Positions 41,188 to 50,756 of a DNA stretch of 64,000 nucleotides are shown piece by piece (the stretch's first letter is position 1; each line of letters starts with the position of its first letter). Source of the stretch: Macrolepiota albuminosa (lineage: Eukaryota; Basidiomycota; Agaricomycetes; Agaricales; Agaricaceae); NCBI GenBank assembly GCA_027475525.1, contig JAMWFC010000046.1:62001-126000 (forward strand). The letters are read 5' to 3'. The translations under genes and the position numbers were made by a program. The notes under the pieces were generated by a model that made no database searches, was not told the DNA's origin, and saw nothing but the letters and a program-made list of their open reading frames with translations.

Positions 41188-42683
41188 ATGGCTAGCGTGG
41201 ACAAGGAGGACATTGGGATGTCAGATAGCTCGTTGACGACGCCAGGCTACTTGAGTAGAGAGTCGGAGGAGTGCAAGGACGAGCTGGAGGGTGAGGACTC
41301 GGACTCGGACTCAGAGGACGTGCCATCACAGGGATTTGGGTTCTCAGCGGCCATATGGTTGTCTACGAATGGGACACACGGACACAGGGTGGGGCCTGGA
41401 GGGCGGGTAGACACGTACTATGAAAAGAAGGACGTTCAGTATGTGATGGAAGAACGTCACTCGTCCGGGTACTATCAGGCCCCTTACGCCAGCTTCCACT
41501 ATCCTCGCCGCTCGTCCTTCACTGGGTGCAGGGAATGATATTTCTTGGCAAAACAATGTAAAAACACTGTGAAAATAATCCAATTAATTTCAGAATTTTA
41601 TTTGAATATTTCTGGAAAGACTATTGAAAAAATATTTTAACTGAACTCAAAAGAATTACAGAACAAATTGCCACAGGATGCTTGCTCTGATTCTTAGGTT
41701 CAAGGATGACTGATATAGTCCTCTCCAATGAATTTGAGAGAATCAGACCAAGTACCATTCAAAATTTGGTTACAATATTTTTTCTATAGTTTTGACAGAA
41801 ATATTCGAATGAAATTCTAAAATTAATTGGATTATTTTTACTATGTTTTTACATTGTTTTGTTAAAGAATATCATTCCCTGCACCCAGTGCTTGTCGCCC
41901 GGGCGTCCATACTCGTACCGCCGCTCAGTGTCGCCAGAACCCCTGTACCAAGAATACCGCGAGTACCGTGACAGTCACCGCCACCACCGTGACCGCATCT
42001 CCAGGACGAGCCGCTCGTTGCAGACCAGTCCAGTCCGCGTCAAGCCAATCCACTCGTCGACACCACGCACTTTTTTACGCGCACTGACCCCCTCGCGCTA
42101 CCGACGCCCCCTCTCAAAGTACCGGTACAAGAGCCACGTACCCCCGCCCCCTCCGTCCCTCTCTGCCCCGCTCACCCTCCGTCCCCCACCGCCCTCTCTC
42201 CCTCACCCGGCCCGCTCTTCCGCCGCCCTCTCCTCCAACGCACACACCGCCCCACCCTACCACTCTGTCCCATCCCCGCCTCCCAAGCGCTCCACCACGC
42301 CATCACGTGCCCCCCTTGCCCCCCCTCGCCTTGTTCTTCCCGCCATTACCCGTGAGGACAATGACTATGACCTCGGCGAGGACAACTACAAGCCCCTCCC
42401 CAATTCTCCCCCTGCCGTCCCTGCTCCCGTCCCCGCTCCCCGTCCCATCCCCAACAAATGCAACACCCTCCTCTCCAACCCCGGCGGCTCCTCCACCAGC
42501 ACCTTCCTCTCTGGCGGCCCAAGCGCCCCTGCCAACAACAACGGCACTACCTCCACCACCCGGTTGATGGTGAGGATGAGTTGGTTTATGGTGAGGAAGA
42601 GTCGGTTTATGGTGAGGAAGAGTTGGTCGATGTTGTGTCCATGGAAGAAGAGGATTAGGTCGGTTGTGCTCCCCCTTGTTTGA
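41188..42683 (+). pseudogene. Gene for a low-complexity, Arg/Tyr- and Pro-rich protein, interrupted by a MITE
   Basis: From the Met at 41188 (MASVDKEDIGMSDSSL) the frame gives an acidic segment (EGEDSDSDSEDV), then VQYVMEERHSSGYYQAPY, and reaches the MITE at 41520. After 41890 it continues GRPYSYRRSVSPEPLYQEYR, RHHRDRISRTSRS and a Pro-rich region (PPPPPSLSAPLTLRPPPPSL). Skipping the 371-bp MITE and one CTT keeps the frame continuous, so the insertion broke a single coding sequence or exon. Near 42560 the likely real ending shifts frame to an acidic repeat (ELVYGEEESVYGEEELVD, stop at 42658), so either an intron or a one-base change lies in the Pro-rich part. I do not recognise the family; the protein would be mostly disordered. 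No cysteine or catalytic motif is seen. Confidence 0.6.
41520..41890. mobile_element. CACTA-type (CMC/EnSpm) MITE, 371 bp
   Basis: The element begins CACTGGGTGCAGGGAATGAT and ends with its inverse, with imperfect terminal inverted repeats of about 125 bp (41520-41645 and 41765-41890). It is flanked by a 3-bp target duplication CTT (41517-41519, 41891-41893). CACT(A/G) ends plus a 3-bp duplication define the CACTA superfamily. It has no coding capacity and no other copy is visible in the window. Confidence 0.93.
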
Positions 42684-43185
42684 CGTTTGCTGACCCCTTG
42701 TAGATCTGTTACTCCCTACATCTCCTTTCCCTTGCTTTCCTAGTTTTCCGTCTTGCATGTCGATTTTGTACACCTGGCACTATACCACATACACTACTAT
42801 TCCTACAGACTTTCCTTCCTTCCCCCCTCGTATCGTGTCTTTTTTTTTGATTTTCTTCTCCCTGATTCTTGGTTTGAGTGGAACGTTCATCTTCGATGGA
42901 AAATAGCCTTTTAGTGTCCACATTCAGCCTCGAGTTTTTATGAATATTTATACAGTCATTATGATGCCACTGGCAGCTCTCAGTGCCCCAATCAATCTAT
43001 ACGGTTTAAACTTCAACGTTTCTATGCTCAACTCCTGAGGAATGTAAGGACGGTACCGGCGTCTCCGGAATCGTGCCGGTGTCCAGATTGTTTGTCGGGG
43101 AACACCGAGGTCGCTTGAATGTATGGGAGAAGCTGTTTACCATACAGCGCGCTCGGAATCACCCCCCTTGGCTGCTGCAAGACAG
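42684..43185. other. Interval between the MITE-split gene and the Zn-cluster gene
   Basis: About 500 bases with pyrimidine-rich tracts near 42700-42860 and no convincing ORF. It should contain the 3' end of one gene and the promoter of the next; I see no decisive TATA box. Confidence 0.4.
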
Positions 43186-44320
43186 ATGCGTCCTAATGGG
43201 TCTGAACGGGCGAAATTGGCGTGCACGAATTGTCGCAAGGACAACAAGAAGGTACGGTTTCATCCTTCAGCAATGGCATGGTTCTAATATCACCTAGTGT
43301 GATGACGAACGTCCTTGCAGACGATGTGTCTCTCGCAACGAGGAATGCATAGATGTCAGTCGTGGGCCCAAACTTGTGAAACTTAGATGCAAAGGTCATT
43401 GTAAAGACGGCAAACGTTGTGAAGACGTTCGACCGTGCTCTAACTGTGTCGAATCCGGTCAGCCATGTTCTACACAACCTCGGAAAGGCAGAGGACATGG
43501 TACACAAGGTAAAGCGGTAAGCGCTTGGCTCCATTGGATCTAGTACAGATTGATGAGGCGACATTAAATTCTTCTAGGCGTGTGTGAGCTGCAGGTTGCC
43601 CGATTCATTCTTTTGTTGATTAAATCACTCATCCTCTCAACAGGCGTGATAAAATACGATGTGATGATGTCAGGTAAGCCTTGACCCACGCCGAGTGAGG
43701 ATGACTGATATCCTTCCAGGCCATGCGCTTCCTGTGTGCGGAAAGGGCGGGATTGTATTGAACGCGCATGTAAGGATTGTTCTCGTGAGGGACGGGCAGC
43801 AGAATGTACACATATCAAGGCCCAGGCTGCTGCCATGGCCAAAGCAGGTAAGTAAGTTATCGAGGTGGCTGACTTCTGCTTAATCTGATGTCGTTGCGTA
43901 GCAGCGGAAGCCCAGAACAATCGAACTGATGATTACCGTCCACCATCTGCCAACAATGAATATTCTTCTCAGCCGCCTCCTCAACGTCTCCATTTGCCCC
44001 CGATTTCCCACCCATCAACATATCCTCCTCCACCACCTTCACATGTCATGTACCCACCAGCAAGCCATATGAATCATCTGGGACCGGCCTCGCATTATTA
44101 CTATCTGCAGCAGGGCATGATCGGTCCTGGTCAGCCTCCTCAACCCATAATGCAGCCCTACATCCAGCATCCTCAGAGTGATCAACGTGTCGCATATTAT
44201 TCCGCTATTGACCCCAACATTGATAAAGAATTGCCAACCAGTGGGCTGAGCTCGTTTTCCAACAATCCAAACAATGAACACACCCAGAATATTGATCCCT
44301 CCGCTTCAACCAGTCATTAA
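43186..44320 (+). CDS. Protein with three tandem Zn2Cys6 clusters, six exons, intact
   Basis: Exons 43186-43251, 43298-43516, 43578-43594 (17 nt), 43644-43673 (30 nt), 43720-43847 and 43902-44320 total 879 nt, exactly 293 codons, with every intron GT..AG and in phase. Cluster 1 spans exons 1-2: CTNCRKDNKK then CDDERPCRRCVSRNEEC, CX2CX6CX5CX2CX6C. Cluster 2 is CKGHCKDGKRC then EDVRPCSNCVESGQPC, slightly altered at the first spacer (CX3CX5C). Cluster 3 is built from exons 3-5: CVSCRRDKIRC, DDVRPCASCVRKGRDC, followed by another CKDCSREGRAAEC. The C-terminal half is Pro/Tyr/Gln-rich and probably disordered. Zn2Cys6 clusters bind two zinc ions and CGG-type DNA half sites, so a nuclear transcriptional regulator is likely. 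No fungal-TF middle homology region is present, and the product (292 residues) is short for the class. This is the clearest host gene in the window. Confidence 0.9.
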
Positions 44321-44719
44321 CTCGTTAACTCGAATTATTCTATGGTATCCGACGATGCATCTCTTGTAGCTTTATGCCCATGTCTTTTTCCGCCGATGCA
44401 AATTGGTGAGTATGTATGTATAGTTTCAAACTGTAGTTTTGAGCATAAGTTTATCTGAGCTGTTCGTGATCACTGACGATGGTCAGTTGAGAGGTTATTT
44501 ACCTTTATTTTACACTAACCTGGCGGAAAGTGCTTTCTCATGAGAGAGCACATCTACCAAATGCTCTAAGTTTGTTTTCTACTTTCTTACTGCCTTACAC
44601 CCCACATTCCTTTCATTTTACTTAATTACTTGAATGGATAAGGTTTCTTCATCCCTGGAAAGGTTGATATTCAAATTGTGTTTATAACAAAATCAACTGA
44701 AGGCTTGTTTTCACAGGCC
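44321..44719. other. Interval downstream of the Zn-cluster gene
   Basis: About 400 bases, AT-moderate, no ORF or repeat of note. It presumably contains the 3' untranslated region of the Zn-cluster gene. Confidence 0.4.
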
Positions 44720-45116
44720 ACCGGTCAAAGTTACCTATTTGGAGAGACAAAAGGTTGGGCTTATTGATATTGTCTGCGGCCGTCTCTCACTGTCATATAG
44801 AAGAAGCGAAAGATCACGGAGGCTACCGAGTACGTATCCTGTCGATCGCCTATTGACCCGGGTACTTAGGAAGCACAGTGATCCGTCACACTCAGATTCT
44901 ACCTCTGCGAGTGTTCCCTTGGCTACACCTATTAGGAAAGCAAAAGAGATAATGAAAGCCAAAAATATGACGGTTTGTAGGACGTGTATATACGAGCATC
45001 CGAGTTCTAATTTTACTTGCTTGTATGGGCCGTTGCTAGCACGGCATGACCGAGATCTACCTGCCGAATTTGATCGAAACGTCGACGAGACCGAGGCCTA
45101 CAGCATAGGGTGTTGA
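44719..45116 (+). CDS. Possible 3' exon of an unidentified gene
   Basis: A frame open from a plausible acceptor (ttttcacag before 44719) reads PPVKVTYLERQKVGLIDIVC, then an Arg/Ser-rich stretch (SLSYRRSERSRRLPS), KAKEIMKAKNMTVCRTC and ends YSIGC. I see no domain. The opposite strand also has an open stretch with a hydrophobic start (MAFIISFAFLIGVA), so the coding strand is not certain. Confidence 0.3.
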
Positions 45117-45267
45117 ATATGTGACGTGGCAGTGTCAATGTGACCACGTTAGTGTGACTTGCCAGCGCGGCGCGACATGGTAGCGCAGAAGAGAGAAATA
45201 CCGGCAACGTTTGTATAATATTCAATGTTCGAATCGTATATAACAGTATCCGTAATCATAACATAAA

Positions 45268-45288
45268 AAAAAAAAAAAAAAAAAAAGG
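45268..45288. repeat. Poly-A tract
   Basis: An uninterrupted A run of about 21 bases followed by more A-rich sequence, just beyond the 3' end of the minus-strand gene ending at 45324. It could be a relic of a retroposed sequence; nothing upstream supports that. Confidence 0.6.
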
Positions 45289-45323
45289 CATAAATGTTTC
45301 AAAAAAAGCAAAAAAAAAAACAT

Positions 45324-46094
45324 TCAGTTGTCAACAACGTCCCTGTATGCGTAGAACGTGTTGGCGTCAACACGACCGCCGTACAATAATAAGTACATCC
45401 CTGTACGACGCGGCTTCGTATTTGTGGCCTGTAAAGGGGTGTTATTAGACGAATTACGTCGAAAACTGGCAACTCACCTGTTCCTTGTTACCATTTAGTT
45501 CCTTGACCCTCCCTGTAACCCCTTTGATGCGCTCAAATGCTCGAATAACATACACGTGCGCATATCTGGTCATCTGTGAGTTTAACAGAGCCAAAAAAAA
45601 GGGGCAAAAACTACGTACTTGATGCCCTGAACCACACTGGTCCTTCTGCTTTCCCTTTTTCCGATTTTATACGACAAATCACCGTCGATAGGTCGGGAAA
45701 CCGCATAGGATGATTGTTCGGAACTCGACAAGCAAGTCATGGACGTTATAAGATGGGAATGGACGTTCAAAGCAGCGCTCAGGTTGAGCAATGTCCAGGA
45801 CACCATGACACATCGAATACACGCGTGACAGTAACATATACGGATAAGCGTGGCTCCTGCTGGCTTTAAACAGCCAACATTAAACCCCACGTCGTCTTTG
45901 GAGCGTCCGCACGCAGCTAGAGGCTTTGCTGCTCGTCCTAAAATCGAAATAAAATAGTTCGAAGTACAATCGATAAGTCCGACGTACCAATTTATTACAA
46001 GCTTCAAACGAACGCTTGCCCCTTCGTCGTCCTTGGAGCGTCCACACGCGGGCGAAGGCTTTGCTGTACGACCTAAAAACGTTATAATAATGAT

Positions 46095-46134
<40 letters not shown>

Positions 46135-47065
46135 TTATCCGAATCACAAATATAAAAATAAATAAAGAAACGAATAATAAATAAAAAAAAAACATAAAAA
46201 GAAACATACGGAAAAGAAAACAAAAGAGACCGAAACATAAAAAGAAACATACAAAATAAAAATAAAAATAAATAAAAATAAAAAAATAAAAAAAAAGGTT
46301 CCGATGAGTGGCCATGCTGCGGTATACATACACGTACCGATATCGCTTCAGGCGTTTAATCACGGCGTGCACGACTTGTAGCGCATCCACTAACGACCAA
46401 CCATTATGACACATATTCGGCTGTTGCCTGGAGCTACTCGAACGCAATGTTGTAAGATGAATCTTCATCAGTATGAGTACCAACGCCGACGGTATGGTTG
46501 GGATAATGCGAAGCAGCGACCTCTACAAGCTCTGGCATATAGTTAATACCAAGATAACGGTCCTGGCTATACCCAAGGTTTATGCACGGACGAACAAAGG
46601 TACTGCCTGAGATGTGTAGATTGTTTGGTGAGGGACTATCTGTTGGCAAAGGAAGGCAGACAGACTATTGCATCCCTGGCTGCGTTTAGATTGCTTTATT
46701 GTCATATTTCGCCAACACCTAGTAGAGACTAACTTGTGGAATGATGTTGGAGGGGCAACGAACAGAAACGGCGACTTCAATTCATTGATATATAGCAGAA
46801 TAACGAAACATGGCCTTTCGGTTTCGCCTAGTCCTAAGAGACACGTAGAGCCATTCAACTATATGACGACTTTACCCGCATTTGGTTCTGGTTTCATATG
46901 ATCCATTAGTGAGACTATATGATCTTTTTAAAGCATATGGTCGCGGTTGGGAGAAGACGTACCTAGCACTTTGAATGTCAGCAGCGCCTGTTTCAGTGAC
47001 TCCATGAGAGCGGGATGCTGACAACCAAACTGCTCACGAATTGCACGGAAATTGCCGTAGATCTA
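45324..47065 (-). CDS. Uncharacterised spliced gene or gene fragment
   Basis: Several exon-like pieces carry good splice signals on the minus strand. Near 47060-46960: IYGNFRAIREQFGCQHPALM, before a gtacgt donor. Near 46600-46440: INYMPELVEVAASHYPN and VGVGTHTDEDSS. Near 46450-46340: NGWSLVDALQVVHAVIKRLK with RYVYVYR. Two similar 46080-45880 pieces, each opening after TTTTAG, read KPSPACGRSKDDEGA and KPLAACGRSKDDVGF. The last two exons (45573-45478 and 45428-45324) join in phase: RYAHVYVIRAFERIKGVTG, then GMYLLLYGGRVDANTFYAYR and a stop. I could not make one consistent frame through the middle. HTD after SHYPN recalls 2-oxoglutarate oxygenases but this is weak. No family is recognised; the gene may be decayed. 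Confidence 0.4.
46094..46295. repeat. ATA/TAA microsatellite and A-rich low complexity
   Basis: A (TAA)n-type run at 46096-46130 followed by A-rich AAATAAA-type sequence to about 46295. It lies within the minus-strand gene, probably in an intron. Confidence 0.85.
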
Positions 47066-47949
47066 TCAAGTCACATTATATAAAGTATGCCACAAGAAAC
47101 CACTGGATCCAGAAACATATTCCATCAGAAAATCTGCTGACCTATTAAGGCGCTTGCACGCGTGTTTTAACTCTAGTATACCGTTTATTCGTCAACCCTT
47201 CCTCCTCGCCCTGTAAATAGGTAGCAGTCAGCTGATAGCTTTCGCCTCTGACACCAATACACGTAGGTCACGCAATTGCGTGACCGGTTCAGCGCTATCA
47301 CATCAGCATTCACGCTAACTGCAGAGGAGAGGTATCTAAGTAAACAGGCCGTCCAACCGAACATTTACATAATATGTATTAATTATTAATTACCGATTAA
47401 TTATTAATTGTCAATTAATTATTTATTAATTATTAATTATCAAATAATTATTAAGTTACTTAATTATTTACGTATAGTATTTATCGTTATGTTACATATT
47501 CCTAAGTTTAAATACGATATATATACATGTACGTAGATAGACGAATACGGTGTGTGTTTACTGCAATAAACCGTGAAACACAGCGCGTTGATAATACAAT
47601 TAAATTATCTGTGAAACTTATAAGGCACGGTAAGCGTTAGAATTAAACTTACTCACATAGAAGATACATATGTAATACATACGTTCCGCTCATGTGAGGT
47701 CTGTAATGTGCCCACACTAACAAAATGAGACTATGAAATACTGGAAGATGGAATCTCTCGAAGATGTGTTGAAAATGTGACGATGAGTTACGCTAGTCAG
47801 AACGATGTGCGTTACTGTTATGCCCCGAGCTGTCCAGCTACACGATGCTCCAGAATACGAATAAGTGTATGCTTCGTCCAATTGTTGCTTATCGTCGCTC
47901 GGGTATAAATGAAAAGCCGCGACGAGACGACTTTCTCAGTCGAATCCCT
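47066..47949. other. Gene-poor AT-rich interval
   Basis: It includes an AT palindrome-rich tract (47377-47460) of repeated taattattaatt units. No ORF of note. Confidence 0.5.
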
Positions 47950-48211
47950 TTAACATGAGATGTCGCGCGTTACGGTCTCTATGAGCATAAGAGCTAGTAG
48001 TAATATATAAAGCTGACATTAGAAAACTGCCTATACACGCTAAAACGTACGTAAAAACTCACCAGAACACCAGATCGGTAACGTTCGCCCGTGTCAATAC
48101 ATCGAAGTACCGACTGGATACTGTAGACAATGCAACGTCCGCTATCTCCCTCATCCGTCTGCCGCTCGATGACGTAGCGGAAGTGCAGGGTCACCAACAC
48201 TGAATACTAGC
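47943..48211 (-). CDS. Possible two-exon 3' part of an unidentified gene
   Basis: A minus-strand exon after a ttcag acceptor near 48212 reads LVTLHFRYVIERQTDEGD and DTGERYRSGVL, ending at a gtgagt donor near 48063. A CTAAT branch site and acceptor lead in phase to LYILLLALMLIETVTRD and a stop near 47951. The joined tail is hydrophobic, possibly a membrane segment. Upstream exons were not found. Unidentified. Confidence 0.3.
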
Positions 48212-48746
48212 AATGGGAAGTGCGGACATGATGTTATACGAGTAGAATAACAAGTGTAAACGTATATGAATACATATTGGGAGGACACATCGATAGCGTA
48301 CATTTGTCGTGTAAAGTAGTGAGTTTGCGCTGACTATATATATTTTAATGATAACTCAACATATTGGTTGGTTTATCAATTTCGTGTATCGTAGGTCATC
48401 CCATCGGTGTACGAGTGACACGTCGGGTTTTCCATATAGGTTCATGCAGAAACGTTTCGTTTTGACTCGCGTGAATCCATAAATCAAACAGACTGACGTG
48501 TTTTCTGTACTGTATTACTTGTTATAATTTTACCTTTCGGAGCGTTCTAGTCACGAGTGAGTCATAAGTACCAGGTCAATATACAGCGACGGTATTTGCT
48601 TCCATAAGGTGTCCGTTGAGCAAGTCCAATGCAACATAGAATGCTTATACAAGTAAAACCAAGCGGTGGCGATAATGCATTTTCCAGAGCGTACAATAGT
48701 CTTTTGTAGGAGGAAGCTAGATGCAACATAGCAGGTATAAGAAACC

Positions 48747-48810
48747 GCTGAAAGGAAACAACAGACTGAAAGGCGAAACCACCGAAAGGAAACAACAGAC
48801 TGAAAGGCAT
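48747..48810. repeat. Two 31-33 bp direct repeats
   Basis: The string gaaaggaaacaacagactga recurs twice in tandem (accgctgaaagg and accaccgaaagg contexts). It lies 50 bases left of a solo LTR. Confidence 0.85.
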
Positions 48811-48861
48811 AGAAAAGTGGAGAGCACCTCAGGATAAGAAGAGCTGAATGATTACGTACGT

Positions 48862-49808
48862 TGATAGGACCCTATACAGGTTAGGCGCATCAACGGCAGG
48901 CTCGGCACCGGCTCCGGAAACCTTGCCACACTCGTTCCGAACTTAGCGCACGCGTTCTACCTATTTTAAGCCATTTCTGACGGCCGCGCACGGCAAGAAG
49001 CAGATCCAATCAGTGATAGCGCCGATCGGCAGACAGAATGACAACTGACAGATGGCATCAGTCACTGACGACAGCGCTTAGCGAGAAGCCTGATGATCTA
49101 TCAAAAACTGACGGACAGCTTGGCATTTGACCTTGGCGTCTGACACCGCTTAGCGTCTCGATTTGGCGCCTGACATCGCTTAGGTGCTCTGACGGACAGA
49201 AGGGTGATGGAGTGATGGTTTAGCTTCGCGATCTGTCGCCTGGCGTTGCTAAGGCTCTTGAATGGACGGTAGGGATCTGAAACCGTTGGAGCTACCCCTT
49301 TGAAATTTTCCAGTTTACCGCACTCTGGCGTCATTAGCCACTGGCGACGGCGAACTCATTGTAGCATAAAAGTACTTACCGACTTGTACATAGACCATCA
49401 GACGAATAGACCAGAGTTTCCCCCTTACTTCAGTCTCTCTCTTACGCTCAAGAGCTCATTTACGGTCGGCAACGTCGAACTCGTCGGCAGTTGCAGACTC
49501 TCGCTATCATACGACACATTCGCGCCTTGCAACTACGGCAGGCATTATCGACGCTTAGAACTTCGCTAAGCTTATCGTGCTCTTGCCGCTCACCCTTGCC
49601 GTGTTCACTTACCGCATTTCCTTAGGCGCTTTGCCTTAGCGCTTGACACTTGCCGACACCCGTTACCGACTTTCCCCCTTTTTCTACAGACGCGTTCTCT
49701 GGGACCTGCCCGGGACTCCTCATATCACTTTTAGCGCGCCCAACGCACACTCTTGGTACAGTAACACTATAGTTACATTTGTTACTGACCAAACTTTGGG
49801 CATCATCA
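48862..49808 (+). repeat. Solo LTR of gypsy family 2 with 4-bp target duplication
   Basis: The 947-bp copy runs from TGATAGGACCC to GGGCATCATCA and matches the 5' LTR at 26455-27404 in inverse orientation. It is flanked by acgt on both sides (48858-48861, 49809-49812). No internal element sequence is present. Confidence 0.95.
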
Positions 49809-50756
49809 ACGTACTTATATATAATAAACAAAATAGTAATACATAACATCAAATATACACGTATCATAAGTCGTTTCAACATACCATAAAGTTAGACATT
49901 TTTTAAAACAAAAAGAAAAATAAATTGTTTTTCTCATTTTTACAAGTAGAACCGGTTTGTCTTGTTGGATAGGCTTGTACAAAGTGGCATGACAACGATT
50001 AAATGTATATATGGGTACTTGTTATGTAATATCCGAACAGTCATTCAACGAATCCATTACATAATACGGAATCACTTTTATAAATTCGTTATTCAATTTT
50101 ACTATTCGTTTCTTTTATACTTCAATAATTATAAAAAATCATGATAAACAAATAACTAAATATAATTAAATCGATCATCCCACCGGACGCTTACATAATA
50201 TACAATTGCGTTAAAAAACATGTAATGTGGATGGTCACGAAATTGGTCAGGTGAACATGCAGCGGACATCACGTGCCCAAACTCGTGATTACTACATAAT
50301 AAACCAATTTTAATATAAGTGAAGACATATTATATAAGCGTTAGGATGCACGATCAACCGATCTTTTACTGAGTAACCACCAATAAAATAAATAAATAAA
50401 TAAATAACTGTAATATGGAAATAAACCGTTCGTCCCACTGACCGCTTATATAATACGCACGTTTGTTCAGTTGATAGGTATACCGAGGATCGTCTTTACG
50501 GACTACTTAGTCCTTAGTTAGCTATAGTTAATGAAAATACATTATAAATGATACTCACTACGTGTGCGTTCAATATATATTATGTCAGCGTTCAGGTGTA
50601 CGACCGGCAATGGTTTTTGAAGATCGTATGACCTTGCGTCGTCCAAATTCACGTGAACTGTCCTCATATTGCAAAGGGTCATTTGAACAATACGACCTAT
50701 AGCTTAAACACACAGACTTGATTCAAACTAAACAACTCCCTATCGGTAATGTACGA
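49809..50756. other. AT-rich non-coding interval
   Basis: No ORF, RNA gene or inverted repeat recognised. It contains a short AAAT-type microsatellite near 50386-50405. Confidence 0.5.

Noticed and set aside
42303..42773. A 156-codon minus-strand frame opposite the Pro-rich gene
   Set aside because: It is a GC-rich shadow with Gly/Glu repeats complementary to Pro/Ser codons.
49300..49569. An 89-codon frame and similar frames at 26.9, 49.2 and 56.7 kb
   Set aside because: They recur because they lie inside copies of the same LTR; nothing suggests they are translated.
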